Shown here: positions 8,229-14,538 of the stretch, one piece after another | How positions within the stretch are numbered: position 1 is the stretch's first letter | How the letters are laid out: each line of letters opens with the position of its first letter | Translations under genes and position numbers: made by a program | Assembly (NCBI GenBank): GCA_017522205.1 | Contig: JAFWZS010000014.1 | Location: 1 to 41,949 of the forward strand | Origin: Clostridia bacterium | GTDB taxonomy: Bacteria > Bacillota > Clostridia > Oscillospirales > Acutalibacteraceae | Length of the DNA: 41,949 nt | Direction of reading: 5' to 3' | The notes under the pieces: generated by a model | What the model saw: the letters and a program-made list of their open reading frames with translations, nothing else | What the model was told of the DNA's origin: nothing | The model's database searches: none

Positions 8229-9267
8229 TGTTAAACTCCTCCATTAATTTTTCTATTTTTTCGATTACATAGTCAGCGTTCACTTCAAACTGAACTGAAA
8301 GTGCAAAGCTGTCTTTGTACTCAATTCCTTCAACGGTTTTATCGTTGCCGTTCATATGACTGACTGTGCCTTCTTTTATGCTGTCTTCTTTAACGGCATA
8401 GCTGTGGTTCTGTGAGGTAATAAGTGTTCTCGCAGTACCCACAACCTTTGCGGGCTGATTTCCGCCGTGATGGCCGTAAGGAAGCTTTATAATTTCTGCT
8501 CCCTTTGCCATAGCCATAAGCTGATGACCGAGGCCTATGCCGAATACGGGAATTTTACCCATAAGCTTTCCTATTTCTGCAGAAGCTTCCTTCATTTCTT
8601 CGGGGTTACCTGCACCCTCCGAAAGAACTACTGCCTCAGCGCCAAGTGAAAGAATATCCTCAGCCTTTGTATCGTAAGGAAGAACCGTTACCTTGTAGCC
8701 CTCTCCTGCAAGCTCAGCTTCAAGCTTCTTTGTTGAACCGAAGTTAAGAATTGCAAGGTGGTTTTTAACCTCAAGTCCTGCAATATGCTCACTCTTTTCT
8801 TTTGAAGCGGTATTCTTAACAGCATCAACTATTTTGTAGTTTTCAACAGCTGACATATCAGAAGGAATTTCATCACAGATAATTGCATTCTGTGTTCCGC
8901 CGTCTCTGATAATGTTTGTAAGCTCTCTTGTATCAACTCCGTAGATACCGGGAATACCGTTATCCTTAAGGAATTTATCTATATCATATTCACATCTGAA
9001 GTTGCTGGGCTTTTCGCACCATTCACGTACAACGTAACCGCTTAAGGCGGGCTTACCGATAAAGTCCTCTTCGATAATTCCGTAGTTACCGATAGTGGGG
9101 AAGGTCTGAGCAACAATCTGTCCGTAGTAGCACGGGTCAGTGAGAAGCTCGATGTAGCCTACCACGTTTGTTGAAAAGATAAGCTCGCCTACCTTTTCGC
9201 AATCGGCACCGAAGGCATAGCCCTCAAACACCGTTTTATCCTGCAAAACCAAATAACGCTTTTTCAT
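8215..9267 (-). CDS. carA: Carbamoyl-phosphate synthase small subunit, glutaminase triad lost
   Basis: 350 residues. The N-terminal CarA domain is normal (LVLQDKTVFEGYAFG, TDPCYYGQIV, GIYGVDTRELTNIIR) and the class I amidotransferase fold follows, with GHHGGNQP and the conserved SQNHSYAV. The catalytic nucleophile is missing: GICLGHQ reads GIGLGHQ, codon GGC at 8535-8533 (Gly245). The His-Pro-Glu motif is replaced (VQFEVNAD, 325-332), and LSNGPGDP reads LSEGAGNP. In E. coli, loss of this Cys abolishes glutamine use but not ammonia use, so I infer an ammonia-dependent synthetase in which CarA is structural. I start at ATG 9267 with AAGGGC upstream; a GTG at 9288 is possible. carA and carB overlap by 14 bases, and argF lies just upstream. 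Confidence 0.93.
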   Translation of the reverse strand: MKKRYLVLQDKTVFEGYAFGADCEKVGELIFSTNVVGYIELLTDPCYYGQIVAQTFPTIGNYGIIEEDFIGKPALSGYVVREWCEKPSNFRCEYDIDKFLKDNGIPGIYGVDTRELTNIIRDGGTQNAIICDEIPSDMSAVENYKIVDAVKNTASKEKSEHIAGLEVKNHLAILNFGSTKKLEAELAGEGYKVTVLPYDTKAEDILSLGAEAVVLSEGAGNPEEMKEASAEIGKLMGKIPVFGIGLGHQLMAMAKGAEIIKLPYGHHGGNQPAKVVGTARTLITSQNHSYAVKEDSIKEGTVSHMNGNDKTVEGIEYKDSFALSVQFEVNADYVIEKIEKLMEEFNNAAE

Positions 9268-9331
9268 GTTATCTTTGCCCTTGTCCACACAAAAAATCTG
9301 TGAAACTTCCTTTCTCTTGATATTATGGTAA

Positions 9332-10237
9332 TCAGTCAGCCATACACTTTACAAGAACTGCCTTCTGTGCATGGAGTCTGTTCTCTGCTTCATCAAAAAT
9401 TTCTGCAGCGTGCTCTTCAAGAACCTTTGCAGTAATCTCCTCACCTCTGTGAGCGGGAAGACAATGAAGAACCATAACGCCTTCGTTGCTTACACCTACT
9501 ACACTGTCATTGATCTGGAAATCCTTGAAAATTTTCTTTCTCTCTTCTGCTTCGCCTTCCTGACCCATTGAAGCCCACACGTCAGTGTAAAGCACATCTG
9601 AGCCCTTGGCAGCTTCAAGAATGTTGTCGGTGCAGATGAAGTCGCCGTTTTCCTTTGCCCACTTCATAATTTCTTCATCAGGCTGATATTCCTTAGGACA
9701 GGCAATTGCAACGCTCATACCTGTTTTGATACCGCCTACGATAAGGCTGTTTGCCATATTGTTACCGTCACCTATGTAGCAAAGCTTCTTGCCTTCAAGA
9801 GATCCCTTATATTCACGGATTGTCTGAAGGTCAGCCAGTACCTGACAGGGATGACAGAAGTCTGTAAGACCGTTGATAATGGGGATTGAACCGTGCTTTG
9901 CAAGCGATTCAACCTCTTCCTGGTCGAAGGTTCTTATCATAATACCGTCAAGGAATCTTGAAAGTACTCTTGCAGTATCCTGAACGGGTTCGCCTCTACC
10001 TATCTGTAAATCCTTTGATGAAAGGAAAAGCGCAGCACCGCCAAGGTCAAACATACCAACCTCAAAGGATACTCTTGTTCTCGTTGATGACTTTTCAAAA
10101 ATCATACCGAGGGTCTTTCCTTCAAGAATGTGGTGCTTGATTCCAGCCTTTTTTTCGGCCTTGAGTTTATCTGCAAGGTCAAGGGTTTCAAGTATCTCTT
10201 CCTTTGACCAGTCAATAAGTTTAAGTAAGTGTTTCAT
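9332..10237 (-). CDS. argF: Ornithine carbamoyltransferase
   Basis: Joins carbamoyl phosphate and ornithine to citrulline in arginine synthesis. The carbamoyl phosphate loop STRTR (FEKSSTRTRVSFE), the HPCQ motif (DFCHPCQVLADLQT) and the ornithine motif HCLPAHRGEE are all present, which separates it from aspartate and other carbamoyltransferases. 301 residues is normal. It is the first gene of a run argF-carA-carB/dapF, with 64 bases from its stop to the carA ATG (43 to the possible GTG), so carbamoyl phosphate made by CarAB has an immediate consumer. A promoter with an AT-rich dyad over the -10 lies upstream and may be an ArgR site; an argR gene is in this window at 24880-25338. Confidence 0.95.
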   Translation of the reverse strand: MKHLLKLIDWSKEEILETLDLADKLKAEKKAGIKHHILEGKTLGMIFEKSSTRTRVSFEVGMFDLGGAALFLSSKDLQIGRGEPVQDTARVLSRFLDGIMIRTFDQEEVESLAKHGSIPIINGLTDFCHPCQVLADLQTIREYKGSLEGKKLCYIGDGNNMANSLIVGGIKTGMSVAIACPKEYQPDEEIMKWAKENGDFICTDNILEAAKGSDVLYTDVWASMGQEGEAEERKKIFKDFQINDSVVGVSNEGVMVLHCLPAHRGEEITAKVLEEHAAEIFDEAENRLHAQKAVLVKCMAD

Positions 10238-10258
10238 TGTAACTACGCCCTTTCGCTA

Positions 10259-10298
10259 AATAATAAATTATTATACACCTTTTTCCCTGAAAAGTAAA
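10259..10298 (-). promoter_or_regulatory. argF promoter with possible ArgR dyad
   Basis: On the minus strand TTTACT (10298-10293), 17 bases, then a perfect TATAAT (10275-10270). The -10 is embedded in the dyad AATAAT-AA-ATTATT (10259-10272), which resembles the AT-rich ARG boxes bound by ArgR/AhrC. Promoter elements are seen directly; the operator is an inference. Confidence 0.55.
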
Positions 10299-10340
10299 GT
10301 TTATGAGCATTAAATTCAGCTGAAAATATGCTCAGAATAT

Positions 10341-10371
10341 AAAATAAAACGAGCAACAAAAAGTTACTCGT
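10341..10371 (-). terminator. Intrinsic terminator after tRNA-Leu(CAA)
   Basis: Stem ACGAGTAAC / GTTGCTCGT (one G-U pair) with a TTTTT loop, followed on the minus strand by TTTATTTT. It ends the tRNA transcript about 110 bases after the CCA and separates it from the argF promoter. Confidence 0.75.
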
Positions 10372-10453
10372 TAAAATTAAAGATAACTGTTTCAGTGAAA
10401 AAAGAAACAGGTGTACCGATTGAAGAAATTTGAGCATTTTTCATCTTCTTCAT
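10364..10453 (-). CDS. Possible 29-residue small protein in the tRNA-Leu 3' tail
   Basis: ATG at 10453 begins MKKMKNAQISSIGTPV and the frame ends within the terminator stem. AGGTGG lies 10 bases upstream of the ATG. There is no recognisable domain or membrane segment, and nothing but the ribosome-site-like sequence supports it. It occupies the stretch between the tRNA and its terminator, which otherwise has no explanation. It may be chance. Confidence 0.15.
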   Translation of the reverse strand: MKKMKNAQISSIGTPVSFFTETVIFNFNE

Positions 10454-10484
10454 ATCGCTTACACCACCTGTCTGAACATTCTTT

Positions 10485-10568
10485 TGGTGCCGGTGGTGGG
10501 ACTCGAACCCACACGCCAAAGGCACACGATTTTGAGTCGCGGTCGTCTGCCAATTCCGACACACCGGC
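10485..10568 (-). tRNA. tRNA-Leu, anticodon CAA
   Basis: Acceptor GCCGGTG pairs with CACCGGC, followed by A and an encoded CCA. The D arm, a five-pair anticodon stem around loop CTCAAAA (anticodon CAA, reading UUG), a long class II variable arm and the T arm with GTTCGAGT are all visible. The 84 bases include CCA. Confidence 0.95.
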
Positions 10569-10584
10569 ATTTCATTTTCAAGAT

Positions 10585-10613
10585 ATTATATAATACTAAA
10601 AGAACAATGTCAA
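10585..10613 (-). promoter_or_regulatory. Consensus sigma-A promoter of tRNA-Leu(CAA)
   Basis: TTGACA (10613-10608), 17-base spacer, TATAAT (10590-10585): a perfect match at both elements, placing the transcript start about 10 bases before the tRNA 5' end. Confidence 0.85.
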
Positions 10614-10647
10614 TAGTAAAGCCTCAACTTTTTTAGCATTTAAAAAG

Positions 10648-11316
10648 TTAATTTTTTGCGTAGGGACAGACCTTCATGCAAATACCGCAGACTGCTCCCC
10701 TGCCTATATGCTTAAAATGGGTTTTCATATAGTTACTGCACTTTTCAGGGTCGAACATATCATCTCTTTCAGAATCGACACTCCACTCAGCGCCCTTGAT
10801 TGCACCCGAAGGACAAGCCTTTACGCATCTGTCGCAGTCCTTGCAGAGTGAAACAGGCTTAACGTTGCTCACATCAAATTCACAGTCAGTAAAAAGTGAA
10901 CCGAGTCTAACATTTGAGCCATATTTTTCGTGAAGGAACATTGAGCTTTTTCCGATTGTGCCAAGACCTGAAAGAGCCGCCACCTTTTTATGGGAATATC
11001 TGCCCATATAGTTCCAGCCGTCTTTGTTTATGCTCTGTGAAGCAGCAACGGTGATGTACTTATATCCCCTGCTTTGCAGAAAATTACCGCATTTGAAAAG
11101 AAGAGAGTCTATAAAAGCGTTGACACTTCTATAATGGTTAAAGTAGGTATGAGTAGGCTCCGCACCGATTTCGTCAACAATTGCATCAGAAAGGTGTACA
11201 ACTATACTGACTGCATATCTGCACTCACCGAAGTCACCGTCATCAATTCTGCAAAAACCAACGTCGGCAGCGCCCTCTTTTATGAGGTATTCTCTGAGCT
11301 CGTCCTGAATTTTCAT
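10648..11316 (-). CDS. QueG-like protein with two [4Fe-4S] cluster motifs
   Basis: A 222-residue protein related to epoxyqueuosine reductase (QueG, DUF1730 family). The N-terminal half carries the SGLGTIGKSSMFLHEKYGS block of that family. The C-terminus has a ferredoxin-like CKDCDRCVKACP followed by a second set, EKC...CGICMKVCP. QueG proper is about 300 or more residues and often has HEAT repeats; here the protein ends right after the second cluster. Short clostridial paralogues like this have no proven function, so queuosine synthesis is not claimed. I start at ATG 11316 behind AAAGG; a TTG at 11322 would abut the murI stop. The gene follows murI directly and is the last of the cysE-cysS-murI run. 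Confidence 0.8.
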   Translation of the reverse strand: MKIQDELREYLIKEGAADVGFCRIDDGDFGECRYAVSIVVHLSDAIVDEIGAEPTHTYFNHYRSVNAFIDSLLFKCGNFLQSRGYKYITVAASQSINKDGWNYMGRYSHKKVAALSGLGTIGKSSMFLHEKYGSNVRLGSLFTDCEFDVSNVKPVSLCKDCDRCVKACPSGAIKGAEWSVDSERDDMFDPEKCSNYMKTHFKHIGRGAVCGICMKVCPYAKN

Positions 11317-11322
11317 TTTCAA

Positions 11323-12099
11323 TCAACCTTTATAATAAAATAGCTTTTTTGCAACCGCTGTCTTTTCGGGAATACTGTTAAGGAAAATGACAGTACCACC
11401 CTCTTCTTTTCCGTTCAGAAGATTCTTGCCTTCAAGAACTCTTCTGCACTGTCTTGCAGCACCCAGGCCACCGTCAAACACAAGCACATCTTCACCGAGA
11501 ATTTTTTGTATAGTTTTTCTTGCAAAAGGAAAATGTGTACAGCCCAGTACAACTGCATCAACCTTACCGTCTTTGTAGGGAGTAAGTATTTCTTCAAGAT
11601 AAGCAATTTCTTCCTTTGAATCAAGCTCACCGCTTTCAATATACTCCACAAGCTTCGGTGCAGGAAGCTTAACAAACTCAGCCTTATCCTCATACTGAGC
11701 CATAAGATTCAGGAATTTTTCTTCCTTAAGAGTCAGAGGCGTAGCCATTGCAAGCACTTTAGGATAATCCATAGAAAGTGCAGCAGGCTTCAATGCAGGC
11801 TCAAGACCGATTATAGGATAATCAGGATACTTTTCACGAAGATACTTCGCCGCGGCACTTGTTGCAGTATTGCAGGCAATTACAACCGCCTTACAGTCTC
11901 TTTCTCTGAGGTAATCAAAGGCTTTTTCTGTGAGCTCTTTAATTTCTTCCTTGCTTTTCGTTCCGTAAGGCGCATTAATTGAGTCACCAAAATATATAAA
12001 ATCTTCACCGGGCATAATTCTGCAGAGTTTTCTGAGTACGCTTACACCACCCATACCTGAATCAAAAACGCCGATAGGACTATTTTTTGAACACATCAT
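11323..12099 (-). CDS. murI: Glutamate racemase
   Basis: Interconverts L- and D-glutamate for peptidoglycan. Both catalytic cysteines are in their motifs (IACNTAT and LGCTHFPF). The N-terminal GVFDSGMGG, the FGDSINAPYG block and the GLEPALKPA block are typical, and 258 residues is normal. There are two adjacent ATG codons at 12099 and 12096 after AAGGAGG; the second has the better spacing (7 rather than 4 bases). It lies between cysS and the QueG-like gene. A hairpin with a short T run sits between cysS and murI, so read-through may set its level. Confidence 0.95.
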   Translation of the reverse strand: MMCSKNSPIGVFDSGMGGVSVLRKLCRIMPGEDFIYFGDSINAPYGTKSKEEIKELTEKAFDYLRERDCKAVVIACNTATSAAAKYLREKYPDYPIIGLEPALKPAALSMDYPKVLAMATPLTLKEEKFLNLMAQYEDKAEFVKLPAPKLVEYIESGELDSKEEIAYLEEILTPYKDGKVDAVVLGCTHFPFARKTIQKILGEDVLVFDGGLGAARQCRRVLEGKNLLNGKEEGGTVIFLNSIPEKTAVAKKLFYYKG

Positions 12100-12117
12100 A
12101 AAGCCTCCTTTTCACCC

Positions 12118-12150
12118 AAAATTCCGCAGAATCCCGTAGAACTCTGCGGA
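12118..12150 (-). terminator. Weak terminator or attenuator between cysS and murI
   Basis: Stem TCCGCAGA / TCTGCGGA (12123-12130 with 12143-12150) followed on the minus strand by ATTTT. The stem is good but the T run is short, so termination is probably partial. Confidence 0.5.
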
Positions 12151-12160
12151 TGGTTTTAAT

Positions 12161-13555
12161 TTATGCTCTGTGCCATTTTACACCCTGAGGTGTGTCTTCA
12201 AGAACGATACCCTGAGCTTTCAGTTCATCTCTGATTCTGTCGGCTTCAGCCCAGTTCTTGTTCTTTCTTGCTTCATTTCTTGCTTCAATGAGAGCCTCGA
12301 TTTCATCGTCAAGTGAAGCTGTCTTACGGTTATAGAGAAGACCGAGCACGTTCATAAGCTCATCAAATACGGTAATTGCGTACTCTGTGAGTTCCTTTGA
12401 CTTAACGCCTGTAATGTTTGTGTTAAGGTCACGCACAAGCTCAAACACTGCACCAAGAGCCTCACCAGTGTTGAGGTCATCCTCCATAGCTTCAATGAAC
12501 TTATCTTTCTTAGCGTCTATAAGTGCTTTGATTTCACCATCGTTTGCATCTGCCTCGTCTTTTGCATTTTTAAGAGCAAAATCAAGATTATCACGGCAGG
12601 TGTAAAGTCTTTCAAGCGAAGCCTTGCACTGTTCAATTGCATCAAAGCTGTAGTTGATGGGACTTCTGTACTGGCAGGAAATCATAAGGTATCTGATAGG
12701 CTCGTAGCCGTACTGAGCAGCAACGTCACGTACTGTGAAGAAGTTGCCGAGAGATTTTGACATCTTAACCTTATCAACTGTAATAAAGCCGTTATGCATC
12801 CAATATCTTGCAAAAGGAGCACCGTTGCAGCATTCACTCTGAGCAATTTCGTTTTCGTGGTGTGGGAAAATAAGGTCCTGACCGCCGCAGTGAATATCAA
12901 TTGTATCACCGAGATAACGTCTTACCATAGCTGAGCATTCAATATGCCAACCGGGTCTGCCGTGACCCCAGGGTGATTCCCAATAAGGTTCGCCGGGCTT
13001 AGCATTCTTCCAAAGAGCAAAGTCCATAGGCTCTCTTTTAACTTCACCAACGTTGATTCTTGCACCTGCTTCAAGGTCTTCAAGAGGCTGATGTGAAAGC
13101 TTTCCGTATTCATCGAACTTCTTTGTGCTGAAGTATACGTCACCACCGGCCTCATAAGCATAGCCCTTTTCAATAAGAGTTGAAACGATGTCAATAATTT
13201 CACCGATGTTTTCAGTTGCCTTGGGATGAGTTGTGGCCTCTCGGATATTCATACCCTTAGCATCAGTCCAGAATTCTTCGATATATTTTTCTGAAATATC
13301 CTTGAAGGTAACGCCTTCTTCGTTGGCACGGCGGATAATTTTATCGTCAATATCAGTAAAATTCTGAACGAAATTAACCTTGTTGCCTCTGTATTCGAGG
13401 TAACGGCGCATAACGTCAAAAACGCAGAGAGGTCTTGCATTACCGATATGAATAAAGTTATAAACTGTAGGACCGCAAGCGTAGATTTTGAATTCGCCTT
13501 CCTTTAAGGGTATAAGATCCTCTTTTCTTCTTGTGAGTGTGTTAAATACTTTCAT
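12161..13555 (-). CDS. cysS: Cysteinyl-tRNA synthetase
   Basis: Class I synthetase of 464 residues that charges tRNA-Cys. The HIGH motif is present as HIGN (TVYNFIHIGNARP) and KMSKS is exact (VKMSKSLGNF). The zinc ligands are present: the Cys in YACGPTVYN, the Cys in WHIECSAM and the HHENE block. The C-terminal DALR/anticodon region ends at VKWHRA. GGAGG lies 9 bases before the ATG. The gene follows cysE by 5 bases, so both respond to the T-box upstream of cysE: uncharged tRNA-Cys raises both cysteine precursor synthesis and charging. Confidence 0.97.
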   Translation of the reverse strand: MKVFNTLTRRKEDLIPLKEGEFKIYACGPTVYNFIHIGNARPLCVFDVMRRYLEYRGNKVNFVQNFTDIDDKIIRRANEEGVTFKDISEKYIEEFWTDAKGMNIREATTHPKATENIGEIIDIVSTLIEKGYAYEAGGDVYFSTKKFDEYGKLSHQPLEDLEAGARINVGEVKREPMDFALWKNAKPGEPYWESPWGHGRPGWHIECSAMVRRYLGDTIDIHCGGQDLIFPHHENEIAQSECCNGAPFARYWMHNGFITVDKVKMSKSLGNFFTVRDVAAQYGYEPIRYLMISCQYRSPINYSFDAIEQCKASLERLYTCRDNLDFALKNAKDEADANDGEIKALIDAKKDKFIEAMEDDLNTGEALGAVFELVRDLNTNITGVKSKELTEYAITVFDELMNVLGLLYNRKTASLDDEIEALIEARNEARKNKNWAEADRIRDELKAQGIVLEDTPQGVKWHRA

Positions 13556-13560
13556 TTGTA

Positions 13561-14193
13561 TTATTCCTCCAATTCTTTGATTTTCTTTTTAAGTTTATCA
13601 ATTTCAGCATTGAGTTTGCAGATTTCCTGAGATATGGGGTCAGGTGTGTGGATATGGTCAAGTCGGTCTACACGCTTTCCGTTGCGTTTTACAACTCTTG
13701 CCGGTGAACCGACAGCAGTTGAGTTTTCAGGAATTGCCGAAAGTACAACTGAGCCTGCAGCAACGTTGGAATTGTCACCGATTTTAAAAGGTCCGAGCAC
13801 CTTTGCACCTGCACCGACAAGAACATTGTTACCCAAGGTGGGATGTCTTTTACCATGGTCCTTACCTGTACCGCCAAGGGTCACGCCCTGATAAATGGTG
13901 CAGTCATCACCGATTTCAGCCGTTTCACCGATTACAACGCCCGTACCGTGGTCAATAAAAAACCTTCTGCCGATTGTTGCACCGGGATGAATTTCAATGC
14001 CGGTCTTTCTGACTGCTCTTTGTGAGATTGCTCTTGCAAGAAAGAACATTTTGTGTTTATAAAAGAAGTGCGCCCTTCGATACATTCTGACCGCTTTATA
14101 ACCGGGATAAAGAAGCATAATTTCAATGCTGCTCCTTGCAGCCGGGTCACGGTCTTTGACACACTGCAAATCTTCTTTAAGTCTGTCAAACAT
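13561..14193 (-). CDS. cysE: Serine O-acetyltransferase
   Basis: Makes O-acetylserine from serine and acetyl-CoA, the first step of cysteine synthesis. It is the short bacterial form (210 residues). A helical N-terminal region with SSIEIMLLYPGYKAV is followed by left-handed beta-helix hexapeptide repeats (IHPGATIGRRFFIDHGTGVVIGETAEIGDD and on) and the GGTGKDHGKRHPTLG loop with the active-site histidine. It ends in a charged coiled coil (LNAEIDKLKKKIKEL). It is the first gene after the T-box leader; the ribosome site TAGGTGA is modest. The tight join to cysS is the usual clostridial cysES arrangement. Confidence 0.95.
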   Translation of the reverse strand: MFDRLKEDLQCVKDRDPAARSSIEIMLLYPGYKAVRMYRRAHFFYKHKMFFLARAISQRAVRKTGIEIHPGATIGRRFFIDHGTGVVIGETAEIGDDCTIYQGVTLGGTGKDHGKRHPTLGNNVLVGAGAKVLGPFKIGDNSNVAAGSVVLSAIPENSTAVGSPARVVKRNGKRVDRLDHIHTPDPISQEICKLNAEIDKLKKKIKELEE

Positions 14194-14210
14194 AGTTTAT
14201 CACCTATATG

Positions 14211-14445
14211 AAAAATAAATACCTCTGTAGTTTAGACAACTACAGAGGCGTAAATACGCGGTTCCACTCTGATTTATAACTTTAGTCCGTTAACGCCGGT
14301 ATACGCCCTAAGATACTCGGAATCTTTCCCAAAGGGTGCTGACGGGTGCATTTCACTGCTCATTCAACGGAACACTTTCACCTTACTGTTCCTCTCTTTG
14401 AAGAATTAAAAGCAGTTACTTCTCCCTTTTAACGCATTTTCTTTT
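14211..14445 (-). promoter_or_regulatory. T-box riboswitch, cysteine specifier UGC, upstream of cysE-cysS
   Basis: On the minus strand the T-box sequence AGAGTGGAACCGCG (14270-14257) is almost canonical. It is followed by a terminator stem of 11 pairs (14222-14232 with 14238-14248) and a T-rich tail. Stem I has an AGTA near its base and the specifier TGC followed by A at 14350-14348 (context GAAATGCACC), matching tRNA-Cys. Uncharged tRNA-Cys would stabilise the antiterminator and switch on cysE-cysS. Confidence 0.92.
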
Positions 14446-14451
14446 CAATAT

Positions 14452-14480
14452 ATTATACACAGAAAAAATATTCTTGTCAA
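14452..14480 (-). promoter_or_regulatory. Consensus sigma-A promoter of the T-box/cysE operon
   Basis: TTGACA (14480-14475), 17 bases, TATAAT (14457-14452): perfect at both elements. It begins only a few bases beyond the terminator of the upstream surface-protein gene. Confidence 0.88.
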
Positions 14481-14491
14481 TGGAAAAACAT

Positions 14492-14523
14492 AAAAAAGCA
14501 GACGGGTAAATCCCGTCTGCTTT
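14492..14523 (-). terminator. Intrinsic terminator of the Cys-rich repeat protein gene
   Basis: GCAGACGGG (14498-14506) pairs with CCCGTCTGC (14512-14520); on the minus strand the stem is followed by six T. It lies 15-45 bases beyond the stop codon. Confidence 0.85.
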
Positions 14524-14538
14524 AATGACTTGCGTCAA

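Noticed and set aside
10430-10636. Plus-strand ORF of 68 codons across the tRNA-Leu(CAA) region
   Set aside because: It reads antisense through a clear tRNA; no ribosome site or recognisable protein.
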